DNA of 64,000 bases from Lepas anatifera (lineage: Eukaryota > Arthropoda > Thecostraca > Lepadidae): contig JAOTON010001136.1 of assembly GCA_034440635.1 (NCBI GenBank), positions 124,001 through 188,000 of the forward strand. The letters run 5' to 3'. Each line of letters begins with the position of its first letter. The stretch's first letter is position 1. The translations under genes were made by a program, and so were the position numbers. Positions 20,238-32,063 of this stretch are shown piece after piece. Under the pieces are notes generated by a model. That model did no database searches, was not told where the DNA came from, and saw only the letters and a program-made list of their open reading frames with translations.

Positions 20238-23200
20238 CTGAAGTACAGAACCGTGGCTTGTCAGCGCGCTAGAACGACATGTAAAAAAGAGCAGAAAGCG
20301 TAGGAAAATGAAAATTTTGGCCCTGCACTCAGTCCGTGACCAGCCAATACGATGGAAGTTAACCATTTTCTCAAGTATATGAAAGCCGAACCATTTTGAA
20401 GGAGAAACTGGAATGTACACTTACATATATACTCTAGCAGCTCATTGTATTACACGCACTACAGATAACAGAAGTGGCATCTGTATTTTTGAATCTGCAT
20501 CTCTGTGTTTCGGAATCGACAATGTATGATGGAGTTGTCCATCTTCTTTGATATTTCAACTCTGTCGCGCAATACCCCAAACCATGACCCGCCAGCGAGC
20601 TGACCTTAACGGTTGAGGCTCTCCCATTGCGGTAAAAATGGCTTGCCCATGTGGAGGAGACATCATAGAAAGTTGGGTAATCTGGCAAAAGTATTAAGCG
20701 TGTAGGCTTCAGCGTAACGGAATCAATTCCTCATACTGTCTAGAAAATTTTGCATTTGTCACTTGTTAATAATTTCCTCCCAAGGGAATACAAGTTGCAC
20801 CACAGGCCCCCCCCCCTCACACACACCTCCTACTGTGATTAACGTTTTGATCCTGAAGTTAGGCCCTGTGAATAAATTCTGCTGTATTTTACTGTTCTCG
20901 TAAGCAACCGAAAGTAGCAAAAATCGAATATCCACCTTGGGCTTAATTTAGGCCATTATTTCATTTTAGACTTGTTCTTACGTTTCTTTGACCAATTTTT
21001 GCTGACCTTATGCACAGGGCGTTTCATGGGCCAACATATAGATAAACTCGGTTGGACCAGTAGATAATGTCAGCCTTACCCAGACTGATTTCTGCAAAAA
21101 TTGACCAGTGTCTCGAAAGGGAACCTTGAGAAATATCTGAGATTAAATGACAAGACTTCACTACATACAACGCCTGCAGACGGAGTTGTGGTAGCTCAGC
21201 TCTTGTGCTAACTCTTATCTTATGATGACAGTGTGACGTCCAAACAGGCTCATCGAAAATGAGTGGTCGACCAATGGGCTGACGCCATTTGTCCACAACT
21301 CCCGAGGCGATGATATTATGTAGGATCGAAAACTAGGTGTGAAATCTTAGGCCAATTTGGTTTTAGAAACACGGTGGATATTTAGGCACGGTTCCCCATA
21401 ATTTTTACGTGGCAGGAGAGAACCTAAGAACGGGTCAAGATGTTCGTTAAAATCGCTCATGCCTGTTTCGTATGATAAGGGAACTCGGCCACAGAGCCGG
21501 ACCCAAACGTCTGCCCTTTGAAACTCATGAAACCAGTCACGTGGAAGTTCATATTAGTTTGGTTATGCTAATCAAAACAATCGCACTTGTATGCTTATTA
21601 CTAATGTTCAAGGTACGCCATGTGAAATATGATGAAAATACACTGTTATATAAAAAGTGTATAGATTAGAATGACAGCGCACTTACTGCTAACTGTGGTG
21701 CCGAAGCCGACTGAGGTCCTGGTGGTGCCCGCAGAGGGTCGGGACGATGTCATCGAGGAGATCTTTGAGTTTACAGTATCTTTGGCTACCTTGGTGGGCG
21801 GTCTGCGCGGCGCACCATTGGTGGTGGCGGTAGTGGTCGTCCTGCTGGTGACGCGGGTGGTAGTGGTGGTGGAAGACCCTGCTGGACGGCTGCTGGTCGC
21901 ACTGCGTGTGGTGGCGGTGATGGAGGAGGACGCCGCGCGCGGGGCCGGTCGCGTGCTCAGCGTGCTGGGACGGGTCGGCTTCGTGGCTGGCGCCTTGGTA
22001 TCGGTCTTGGTGGGGGTGGTCGGTGTTCGCGCTGTGGGCGTTGTGCGAGCGGACAGCGGCGTCCTCGCTGCCGGCGTGGGCCGGCTAGTCGGCGTAGTTC
22101 GGCTCGTGGTCGGCGTTGTCTTTGGTTTCGGAGTCGGTTTGGCGGCTGATGTGGACGATGGCGTCTTGGTAGGGGACACACGCGTGGTGGATGGAGTTGT
22201 GCCGGGTGCGCGCGGTGTAGTGCGTGCAGAGGTTGGACGGCTTGTGGATGATGGTGTGGTTCTGCTGGTAGTGGTGGAAGATGTGGTGCGTGCCGCTCCA
22301 AGAGTAGAGCTCTTGGATGCCGAGACTGTGGTGGTCTTAGTGGCGCTAGCAGGGCGAGGGCGGGCACTGGTGGTGGAGGGAGTGGTCTTTGATGTCGCTG
22401 CGGAAGCTGGTTTTGATGCTGGAGACCTGGCTGGAGCAGTACTGGGCCGCGTGGAGGGTCTTGGTGAAGGCTTGGTTGGGGTCTTTGATGCGAGCTTTCC
22501 GGTGGCAGAAGCAGATGCCTTTGCCGCGGGTTTGGCAGAGTCTGCTTTGGTGGCAGTTGTCTTCTTCAGTGGTTCTTTAGTCGTCTTCTTAGCTGTTGGT
22601 GCTTTCTTGTCTGTCTTGGCATCTGTTTTAGCGGATTTCTTGACGGCGACACCGGCAGCTACAGCCCCAGCTCCAGCCACGACAGCGGCGGCGGCGGCTA
22701 CGGCAGTGGCAGTGAGATCACCAGCTGACTCCGGCGTAGGCTCAGGCTCCGGTTCCTTAGGAGTCAGTTCGGCCTCTACAGGAGATGCAATCTCGGGCTC
22801 CTGAGGAATTGAGACTGGGGTATAATCTTCGGGCTGTGTGGGGGCAACCACAGTGTCCTTCTCTGGCTCAGTTGGTGAAGCTACCATCGGTTCAGATACA
22901 GCGACATCTGGCGACATAGGTGGCTCCTGCAACTGTTCCGGCTCAGTTTTACATATTTCTTGTTTCGGTTCTGGCTCCACCGCTGCAGGAGAAGGCGCTG
23001 CTGCTTGTATCTCTTCAACCTCGGATTTCTGAACTTCTGGCTCTAGTTCCGCCGGAGCTGGAGACAAAGCTGGTTCTTGCGCTGCTTCTGTTTCGGTGTG
23101 GTAGGCTTCCAGCTCAGGTTCTACCGGCGCTGGTGATATATGGGCTTCTCGATCTGGCATTGGTGACAAACATTTCTCTGCCTCCGTAGCTCCAATCTCT

Positions 23201-26200
23201 GGCTCTGTTTCCAATTTTTCTGGTGAGGGAAGCATGTCTTCATCCGTGCGAGCAGCGATGTCTTGATTTTCCTCCAAATGGGGTGAACTGAGAGGAACCT
23301 GTGATTCCAGTGGTGAAGGGCAGATTTCTGGCTCCACATCATCGGGAGCAGGGGTGCTGTCAGGTCCGGACACCAGCGGCGAAGTGACGAGACTTTTCTC
23401 GGGATGGCTATCATCGCCCGTTTGATCCGTCATTTCAGCCAGGAGTGGCTCGGCTGGCTTATGAATCGGCGTGTGATATACGTAGCCGCCTGGTGCCAAA
23501 GGTGAGCTACCATCCTCCTCTAGCGCACGTTCCATCGCCTCAAATTGCTCTTGATCGGGGCTAAGCATGCTGACGCCATGCTGGGTGAACGCTTGCATGT
23601 CTTCGTGGAATGACGCTTGTAGTAATTCATTTGATTCGATGGGATCAACGTCGGGTGAGGCTTGCTCTTGCTGCTCCATCTCTTGTCGTACAGCCTCTAC
23701 TTCACTCTGCTCTATGGTCTCATAATCCTCGTCATCTTCCTTCTGGGGTGGGTCGGCTTGCCGATCGTCTAGTGTATCAGCGGCCGACTCCAGCTGAGCA
23801 CTCATTGCTTCAAGACCTGCGACTGCTCGCTCTACTACCGGACTAACGATGTCAGCTGCTGTCTTTGCCAGGTCCTCTGGCACTTCCATGTCGTCTGGCC
23901 GAACATCCTCTTGATCCTCCGGCAGAGAACCATGCACATCTGCTTCAACCTGGTGCTCGAAACGCTCGTAAATGTCGTGTTCTTTCGGGGAGTCAAGATC
24001 TTGGTCATCTTGATGAAGATGGAGATCATCTTGTGCTGGCGTCAACTGCGCAGGCTCTGATTCCTCTGAGGTGAGACGTCCTGTGGCAAAGTCATCTGCC
24101 TCCAATTTCTCTTCAGTGATACCGTGCTTACTTTGTCCGAGCTCATCAATATTCTGTTCAACATCCTCCTTGGTTTGTTGCATGTCAGTGTTTGCGACTT
24201 CAATGTCCTGCTGTATATCCTCGACCAGATGTTCCGAGGTGACTTCAACGTCTTGCGTGATATCTTCTACCAGATTTTGTGCTGTGACTTCAGCACCTTG
24301 CTGGATCTCCTCTGCCAGATCTTCAGATGGGACTTCAGCGGCTTGCTGAATATCCTCTACCAGATGTTCCGCTGCGACTTCAACGTCTTGCTGAATATCC
24401 TCTACTAGATCTTCCCGTGTGACTTCAGCGTTTTTCTGGATATCTTCTACCAGATGTTCCCTTGCGACTTCAGCGTCTTGCTGGATGTCCTCGACCAGAT
24501 GTTCTGCTTCAGCAATTGTGGCAGCAACTGGCTCATCGATATCTGATTCCGCTTTTTCTGCGAGCTCATGCATATCAGAGACCTCACTTTTCAGATTTTC
24601 AGCTGCACGCTCCATGAGTTCATTGATGTCTTCAGCAGCCTTGTTAATTTCATGTTCAAGTGCTTCGGTATCTAATTTCACAGATGACTCGGGGACTTCG
24701 CCATGGGCTTGGAATTCTAGATGCTGATCTTCTTCAGGTAACATATCGTTTGATACGGCCACATGACTGTCCGTAACGGTATCAAAAGCGGATTCCATGG
24801 CAGACACTGCAGTATTAGCGGCCATATCAAAACTAGACTGCACCTCAGTTGCGGCTGCATTCAATTGCGAGTGCTCTTCCTCCATAACTTCCTCTACATT
24901 GTCAGAAGCAGCCTGCACAACACCTTCGACGTGCTCTGCATCTTCGTAAGCAGCCCGCACGTGATCGTCAATGTCTTCAGCCACACTTCCGCTCACTGAC
25001 TCTACCGAGTCTGTCACAACCTTGCTGAAAGCCTCGACGTCGTCATGCGCAGCTTGCAGTGGGTCAGTTAGGTCGCTCTGAGCTGTAAATTCTGCTTCAG
25101 GTTCTTGGAGGGTGTCAGCAAGTGACTCATACCCAGACTTGACAGCGTCCGACGCAGTTTCAAAGGCTGCTCCCATCGTCTCCAGACTGCTTGCCACGGT
25201 AGACTGCACACCGTCGGCAATCGTGCCGTAAGCGTCACCTACCTCTCCGGCTGCAGCGTCCAGGCTTGTTTGCAAAAACCCGCCGCTGGTGTCCAGCGTT
25301 TTTCCTTTCGTCCTCTGCTTCGGCAGCATCAGGGATAATATGTTTTTCTTCCTCAGTTTCGGTAGACTGTTCTGGAACTGGCGAGCGAGATTCTGCCACC
25401 GCCTCAATAGAGGGCTCCAACGTGGCCTCCACAGTCGGCTGGATGCTTTCTGCAACATTTCCAAATGTGTCTGTGATGTGGCTGTAACCAGAATCCAGGG
25501 CGTCACACGCCTGCGCTAGAAGTGAATCCCCCGCCGCGGCTGTCTCAGTCTCAACAGAGTCGAGGATGGAGGCTGCTTCTTGGGCGCTATCGTCAGCTGC
25601 TTCGGTGGCGGACTTAAGGGCCTCTTCAGATTCTTCAACTGCAGCCTCAAGCGTGTGTTCGGCCTCCTGAACGTCTGACTCGAGAGTTGCCGCTGCCTCG
25701 CTCGTGAAAGCGTCGAATTTTTCACCAACATATTCTGCCTTATCTTCAATATCTTTCACCGCAGTCTCCAATGCGCTTGACGCATCCATAGTACCTTGCT
25801 CTAACTCGTCACTCGCAACTTCAATCATGTGTTCACCGTCTGTTGCTAGCTTTTCAATTGCCTCAGTTGTGGTGTGAGATATTTGCTCTGTTTCTTCCTC
25901 CGCAGACTTGATGATATTCCCAGCCTCTGTGTCTACCGTAGAAACGGTATTATCAACGGCTGCTTCAACTTCGCCAGCGGCCGAGTCCATGGCTGAACCG
26001 AATCCAGTAATAGCTTCCTGCAGGTAATCGTCGGCCACCCCAGCCTCTTCGATTGGGTGACTCACTGCAGAATCGCTATCATCAGCAGCCAACTTGGTTG
26101 TTGCCTCCAGCGTTTGGTCGGCATCTACATGTGTGTCGGCTGCCGCCGGTTCTGAATGATCTTGCTTGGTGTCTTGAGTGTCCTGAAGAGAGTTGAATCC

Positions 26201-27652
26201 ATCTGCAACCGACGAATACGCACTTGCGACAGTCTCGACTACTGAATGTTCCACAGCCTGCGCTCCGTCGGCCACCAGCTGTGCTGCCTCGCTGATCTTA
26301 TCGGAAACTGAGTCGTATGCCGAACCAACAAAGTCGCTGGCCTCTTGAAGCACACCACCTGTTTGTTCAGGGGCGTCTTCAACAAAGGCATCGGCGTTTT
26401 CAGCAGCAGCATCAACCAAATTTGGTACCTCATCATCGATGGGATCTTCTAGGTCCTGCGTGCTGCTTGCAAGATTGGTTGCGGCTGACGTTAGACCGAC
26501 AGTGGCCAGCTCTTCCTCTAGCTTAGGCTCGCTAACGTCACTATGACCTTCCACTACCGCTGAAAACGCGTCCGCCGCTGAGTCGTATGCTGCCTGCAGA
26601 GAGCTGGCGCCAAAGTCGGTGACGGCACCGAACGCTGATGCCGCCGCATCGGCCACAGAACTTAATCCATCATTTGCAGAATGTAGGGTGGAGTCCACTT
26701 GCTCGGAAACAGTGTTTACGTCATCGGCAACATGACTTACGCTGCCCTCAACGGTACCAGCAACGTCGGCAGTGATGTCAGGTGACAGATCTTGTGCTCT
26801 GTTGACCTCGTCATCTACATTGTCCATAACATGGCTCACGCTTTCCTGGGTTGAAGCTACAGCTGCATCTAGCGACTGTTCTGCACCTTCTACGGCAACA
26901 TTCAGGTCATTGACCGTACCGTTATACGAAGACGCGAACTCATCAGCAGCATCGCTGGTCTCATGGGCCGCTGTTTGCAGCGCACTTTCAATGCCTGCTG
27001 CTGTTTCCTTAGTGACTTCCTCAGCCTTGTCCAGTGCGCTGGTAGCCTGGTCTGCTGCACTACCGTAAACTTGGTCTACCTCCTCCGATATTTGCTCGTA
27101 GGTTGCTGTGATGTTCTCGGCGGTGGTGGAGTATGCACCGTCGATACCTGTTGTGAGATGATCAGCAACTGATTGCAAGCCATCAACTCCACTGCTATAC
27201 GTCGTCTCCAAACCATCAGCAGCGCTGTTAAATCCCTGCTCGATCGCGCTGCCGACATCACTTGTGAGCGCTGAAGCAGCAGTAGAGGTGGAGACCACGT
27301 TATCCTCCATTGTTTGCGTCACGGAGCCGAGTCCAGCACTCAGCTGGCCCAGCATGCCCCTCTCAGGTACCTCTGTCTCGAAGACACCCGGCACGAACTC
27401 TGCGGCGTTCGGATCCAAATCGCGGACGTCGCCGCTGTCACTGAAGTCGGCCTTCAGCTTCAGTGGGCTTGGTGTGAACTCGACAGCTGAGGGGTTCAGC
27501 GGAGATGAAGGCTCAGAAGATCCCTGGTGTGCCACTAAATCGCCGAAAGCATCGCCGCCTGCCTGTGCTGAACCGTTAGCACCACCATTTGTTCCATGAT
27601 GTTCGTCGTGGCCGCCATGGCCGTTACCCGATGTGAACGGGTTGAAGTCCAT
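19957..27652 (-). CDS. Very large PAM2-motif repeat protein (~2,080 aa), function unknown
   Basis: Start ATG 27652-27650 has a good context (AACATGG). The main exon runs to 21687 and the last to 19957. Visible layout: an NPF motif at residues 4-6; PAM2 motifs at 52-61 and 79-89; residues 90-1040 low-complexity and Ala/Asp/Ser/Glu-rich, made of amphipathic units (SGVDGLQSVADHLTTG, SAYDSVSDKISEAAQ); a 14-residue repeat at about 1046-1148; an acidic Pro/Glu region (EPEPTPESAG); a hydrophobic Ala/Val/Gly run at about 1645-1668; and a basic Ser/Thr/Pro/Lys/Arg tail (SPRPSTRPSTAP). PAM2 motifs bind the MLLE domain of cytoplasmic poly(A)-binding protein, so an mRNA or translation link is a reasonable inference. 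The helical repeats recall lipid- or filament-associated proteins, but I recognise no family. The frame breaks once at 25299-25303. Confidence 0.85.
20238..21686 (-). other. 1,449-bp phase-1 intron of the PAM2 gene
   Basis: The donor is GTAAGT on the minus strand (plus acttac, 21681-21686), a perfect consensus. The acceptor is ...tacttcag at 20238. The intron is AT-richer than its flanks and contains no recognised element apart from a C8 run followed by a CA stretch near 20810. Confidence 0.85.
22640..22722 (-). other. Hydrophobic Ala/Val/Gly segment of the PAM2 protein
   Basis: About 24 uncharged residues (TATAVAAAAAVVAGAGAVAA...) are followed directly by KKSAKTDAKTDKK. The length and the positive residues right after it suit a single weak transmembrane helix. 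The high alanine content also allows a soluble Ala-rich helix. It separates the acidic body from the basic tail. Confidence 0.5.
24206..24512 (-). repeat. 42-bp coding minisatellite: seven 14-residue repeats
   Basis: Seven tandem 42-bp units encode variants of EHLVEDIQQDAEVA (for example EDLAEEIQQGAEVT and QNLVEDITQDVEVT). Hydrophobic L/V/I positions recur with a two-heptad spacing, suggesting an amphipathic helix or coiled coil. Unit-to-unit differences are mostly conservative, so the array is under coding constraint. Confidence 0.92.
25299..25303 (-). other. Frameshift point in the PAM2 gene at an A5 run
   Basis: Upstream of this point the frame reads ...DAAEAEDERK and soon runs into out-of-character basic sequence and a stop at 25235. 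In the neighbouring frame, TLDTSGGFLQTSLDAAAGEVG follows at once, in the repeat style of the protein. Reading four A instead of five joins the two frames exactly (ERK-TLD). In-character sequence abuts on both sides, leaving no room for an intron. Sequencing error, a null allele or +1 frameshifting are the options; error is the simplest. Confidence 0.85.
27386..27499 (-). other. Two PAM2 motifs
   Basis: Motif 1 (27499-27470) is LNPSAVEFTP and motif 2 (27418-27386) is LDPNAAEFVPG. Both fit the PAM2 consensus, in which Leu and Phe are the anchor residues (LNxxAxxFxP), as in ataxin-2, Paip1/2, Tob and eRF3. They are separated by only 17 residues. They sit in an otherwise Gly/His/Ser-rich, probably disordered N-terminus, the usual setting for this short linear motif. 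Confidence 0.85.
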
Positions 27653-27672
27653 GTTACGCTCGAGCGGCGACT

Positions 27673-27686
27673 TCTGGGAACAAAGA
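27673..27686 (-). other. Splice acceptor just upstream of the PAM2 gene ATG
   Basis: The minus strand reads tctttgttcccag (AG at 27675-27674), then AAG TCG CCG CTC GAG CGT AAC ATG. The 21 bases before the ATG are open and in frame, so the ATG at 27652 may be internal, with more N-terminal sequence in an upstream exon. Otherwise this is the acceptor of a 5' UTR intron. Confidence 0.6.
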
Positions 27687-30657
27687 GAAAATGAGTGTCA
27701 ATGCATCCTGTACTGAACTGTGCTGCATTTTTTCATCAGTTTGGTATGCTCGTTTGAACCTTATACCCGGGAAGCCGTCATCTTTTATGTAACGTGATTT
27801 TGAATACCATTTCCCCATGTTCCCTGACAATTTTTTGTTGAAAATGATTTCTTACACCGTTACCACTGGATTTTTTCGTTTCATTTGCTGCAGAAGAAAA
27901 TGAGCTAAAAATTAATGAAACACGAGAATTTACTTTTCGGGAAACAATATGTTTTTCATTTACCTGTTTCTAGCCAATTGTAATTTAAGGTTCAGTATCA
28001 ACTAATTAATTGTAGCACATAATTACAATACACCGGTAGAGTTAGACAATTCAAAATAAATTAAGCGAAATGCGTCGAATTTGGACTACCCAGTCCATGA
28101 GTTTGGAACATGATCTGCAAATCTCTCAATTTGTATAGGTCGTGCTATTCATGATGGGACACTTCCGTTGCTAGAGGATGTGCTGTGCCATGCTCTTTTT
28201 GTCCTATTAAGTCTCTATATTTGTGTTCCAGAAATTTATATCAAGATCATGCAATAGTGTTTTCTTCGTGCCCCCTTCTCTTATGAAACTATCGGTATTA
28301 CTGAAACGAGCATGCCTTACTTTAATGTACATTGTGTGCAGCTTTTATCAGAAACAAAACTGTTAGTTGCCTGGTTCAGATTATATCCACTGCGAACTTT
28401 CATCGGAGTGAGCGAAGCGAATAGAATGTTCACAACAGCTATAAAACGCACATGGCACATACTCGACTGGAGTAATGGTCGAAGAGTAGAACGTTTTAGT
28501 TTCAAGCGAACCATCCGCCCGCCATAACTGATTTGATTCTGCAAGCGCCACAAACCAGAGTGCTGAGAACTGGGAAAATTATGCTTTATTACATTTTCTT
28601 TTCAAGTCTTCAATAAATTCGTGCTAATATAATAAACTGGAGGGTGGTTGTACAGCGCAGTAAATCATCAGAGTGAGCGGGGACTTCAGGAGATTGGGAA
28701 AGCGTTTAAGTCCAACGGTGTGTCGTTCGGTCTGTCGCGCTGTCTTTTGGAACGGAGAGTGACTGAGCTGTTTCTCCATGTTTAGTAATGGCACTCCCTG
28801 TCTGGAAACATGTGCTCCATCTTCGACGTCTCGTTCCCGGCACACACTTACGGCACTGCTGGTGTATGAACAGCAGAGTTTTTCTGCCTGCGCCCGTCCG
28901 CTATGCCTATCTCGTCGTTATTTCAACCCGCTATATCAGGCTTTCTCGCTGTTTTTCGACCAAATATTACGTTTCCCCGTCCGCAAAGTCATAAGAAACA
29001 GCCGGCAGGTGACCGGATGTTCAGAATCCGACAACCCGCTAACCAAACGCTCACAGGCCGCTTTTCGCTTGGCTGGCGGACATCTGCCGCCGCCGGTGTC
29101 CGGTGGCCGTGAGTGCTCGGCAAAGACCGGTACTGACGGACAGCACACAGACGCTAGTCGGACTGCATCCATTATCGGGGAGCCGCGGCGCGCGTAACGG
29201 CGGCCCGGGCCGGGTAATGACTCCATTACAGCGGACGCTTGGGCAGCTGGCGCGGCGTCCGTGACCGTCTGAATGACCCGTGACAGCGCGGTCAGTGCAG
29301 GCTGTCACACCCAGCCAAACAACACCGGCTCCGGGCTGCTCACACCAGCGCAGCGCCCCGGCGGGTCACAAAAACCGCCATATTCACGGCACCAAATACC
29401 ACTGTCTGCTTCAGTGATATTTTCCGCGTGGCCTTATCGATAGCCTTACACCGAAGCTGTGGCGGGGTAGCTGTTGGGTGCGTCTGTTACTCGTGACTCT
29501 AACCCAATGACCTGGTTTAAGATTATTTATCCTTCTCCGTGCCTTTTATTTATTGCTCCCTCCCTGCGTTAGCCATCACGGTTTTCCGCCTAGATTTGGG
29601 CACCGTACGCCGGAACATGGCTACAACCCACTCACCATCACTTATCTCTGCACTGCTGACTGCCAAATTACAAAGCCACCAAGGAGGTGCTATCGCTGTG
29701 GGTTTGCTATATTTCGAGGCCCTCTGTAACGCCATGTTTTTTTTGCCTCTTTCTGCCGCTCACGTCAGCCTACCCGCCCAGTCAAACATGCATCGGTGCA
29801 GTACAGACTTTTGGACTTGTCCCCTCTCTCGGGTGCTTCAGCCACTACCGCTCCTTGGCGCACCCGGCGCTGTCAAGATCGCACGTTGTCCGGCCTCTCT
29901 CGGTCGCTCTCTGGCGTATCAGCCTCGCACCACAGGTTTGACAGGCTCCATCCATCGGCCCGCGGTTTTGTCGAGGTGTTGCAACTTGATTCGGATGCAG
30001 CGGCCGCGCCGTCCGTCCGCAGACTCGTGAGTGTGCGGCGCGTGTCTCGAACCACCGCCGACCATCACCGGGATCACACTTCTTGTGCGGCAGTCTTTTG
30101 TTCTTATGGGACTGGTGGTGGCTGGCGGGTTAAAAAAGAGGCGCCGCTGATGGCGCGGCATCGGTCAGTGACGTCTGAGCCGTGTTGTAGGTGGGTCACG
30201 TCAGCGCCGCGCCGCCGCGCTTAGGCTGACCCGGCAGCTGAGCGGATGAAAGCGCCAAGCTGCTGCCGTCACCAGCCCTGGAGCGTGCAGATCACTCGGG
30301 CGCCCACTAGCACTCTGCTCCTAGTGGATGGAGGAAAGACACTTTTTGGATAGGCCTAGTGCGTTCGAAGTATTCGCGTCATGCATTTGTATTGATGAAC
30401 AGCCTTGATAGAAAATCGGTATCTTTTATATGGGCCAGATTGCATCGTCACGCGATATTCACGGCCCCTGAGCACTGAAGTGATGGCCAACACGTCAGCG
30501 TCTGGATGGCCGAGTCGTGGGCAGCGGAGCGTTCCCTCGGCCTGGTACTGGATCATGCTCCAAAAAGCCAGCTTTCCCTTCGGCTGGCCACAGATACCAT
30601 CAAAGTAGGAAGTGACTGGAGAACGGCAGATTTTTTAATTAACAAGTACCTACCCAT
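27687..30657. other. Noncoding; AT-rich then CpG-rich
   Basis: 27.7-28.8 kb is AT-rich with nothing recognised. 28.8-30.3 kb is CpG-rich with overlapping open frames on both strands but no domain or convincing splice-bounded exon. It probably contains regulatory sequence, though I cannot assign sites. Confidence 0.4.
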
Positions 30658-30817
30658 CAGTCGGTGGCGGATACAGGGGAGGGGGGCTAGGGGCTTAAGC
30701 CCCCGAAATGTCCGAGTTCCTATAGTTAATGCATAGGCGGAGGCTAATCCGAAGTAGTAATGGCGGGGGAGGCTCCAGTCCCCTAGCCCCCCGAAATGAA
30801 TTTTGGATCCGTCACTG
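30658..30817. mobile_element. MITE with GGTGGCGGATACA / TGGATCCGTCACTG ends
   Basis: 160 bp with imperfect inverted ends and complementary subterminal blocks (ggggggctaggggctt and cccctagccccccgaa). It belongs with 8632-8789 and 17162-17318. No target duplication is recognisable. Confidence 0.72.
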
Positions 30818-31438
30818 TAAGTGGAAACTGCAGATGTCTGATATTTTCTTAGTAATAACCTTTGGAGAAAACTTAACATTTCCAATCTCTATTTTTATGT
30901 TTATTGTCTGTTACCACATTAGTCCTCCAATCATCTCGCCTCGGAGAAAGACATTAAGAACACCATCGGATTCTAAAATATCAGTGAAACCATTGGGGGA
31001 TCTAAGGGGGGGCAAAGGGGCTATGGCCCCCACTACAGCTTAAAATTGTTTCTTTTGGCCCCCTCAAAGGACCAAACTTTGGCCGTTTTTCCTTAAACAA
31101 TACTGTTTTTTGCGATTTTTTCTCTATTTAGCCCCCAAAACGTTCGTTTGGCCCCCTCTAAAATGTGCTCCTGGATCCGCCAATGCGTGAAACGATATTA
31201 TGTCTTGTGCAGCGAAGTAGCGGTTTTCAGTGTGCAGTCCAGTTCAGCGTTACGGCCAGTGCGCTACAGGATAAGGCACCCTCGGACCGGCGGGCCGTAC
31301 ATCCGCTTAGCAGGGACCAGTCAGACACCGAACCCGGCCTCATCAAACACTTTAACACGGAAGCAAACACTAACTAATGCTCACGTGGTACATGGAAAGG
31401 CTGACAACCGCTGCCGTCAAATCAAGACCTGTGCTGGT

Positions 31439-31687
31439 CATAGGCGGATCCAGGGGGGCAAGGGGGGGCACGTGCCCCCGATCGACCCTCGGCGCCCCCT
31501 GAAAGGTCGATGGCGCCCCCTGAAATGTCGCTTCGCACCCCCCCAGGATACGAAAGTCGGCGCCCACCGATAGGATTTGGCGCCCACCTGATACATTTTG
31601 CCGGTCATAAGTGGCACCCCCTGGTCCGGATGGCACCCCCGGGAAGGTGCCCCCCTCCCCCGATCGGCAAGCCTGGATCCGCCTATG
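31439..31687. mobile_element. hAT-type MITE with perfect TIRs and 8-bp TSD
   Basis: The ends CATAGGCGGATCCAGG (31439-31454) and CCTGGATCCGCCTATG (31672-31687) are exact reverse complements over 16 bp. GTGCTGGT flanks on both sides (31431-31438 and 31688-31695). CA...TG termini with an 8-bp duplication are the hAT signature. The G/C-rich interior is noncoding. Perfect ends and duplication point to a recent insertion. Confidence 0.93.
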
Positions 31688-31967
31688 GTGCTGGTATAAT
31701 CCCGTTCTTTATTCACCAGGTTTCGACTCGGTTCGAGCATGCGTAATATAGGTGGGCGAGAGCGGCCAGAAATGGACGGCTGATTATGGAGAGGGCTGTG
31801 GCTGTGGCGACCCGCCTGTGTGCTGCGCCTGTTCTGACGCCGCTGCCGTCTCTGCAGGGCGCGGCTCCAGCGGCTCTCAGCGGGCAGCAGCTGCGGCTGC
31901 TGCCGCGTGCCGTAAAAAGCGCCGCCGCACCGCGCGTCTCATCCAATTACGCCACGGCGCGCCGGCG

Positions 31968-32063
31968 ATGACAGCCGGCCGCGTCGTTGCCGATGCGGCC
32001 ACGCCCGCACCGCCGCCGCAGCCGACGGGGCCGGCCCGTCCCGCGCCGCCAGACGGAAGTGTG
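31968..32063 (+). CDS. Candidate first coding exon, proline/alanine-rich (speculative)
   Basis: The ATG in ggcgATGa starts a 32-codon frame (MTAGRVVADAATPAPPPQPT...PPDGSV) that ends in phase 0 at a perfect GTG|GTAAGT donor. The surroundings are CpG-rich. An acceptor-like gtctctgcag at 31848-31857 and an open frame back to 31752 leave open that this is an internal exon instead. No partner exon was found and the residues are low complexity. Confidence 0.25.

Noticed and set aside
19414..20241. 275-codon plus-strand frame
   Set aside because: Overlaps the terminal exon of the PAM2 gene in antisense; no domain seen.
21671..22804. 377-codon plus-strand frame rich in Val/Gly
   Set aside because: Antisense shadow of the Ser/Thr/Pro/Lys-rich tail of the PAM2 gene.
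25235..25506. Short intron joining the two frames of the PAM2 gene
   Set aside because: In-character protein sequence continues up to the A5 run on one side and starts directly after it on the other, leaving no space for GT-AG sequence.
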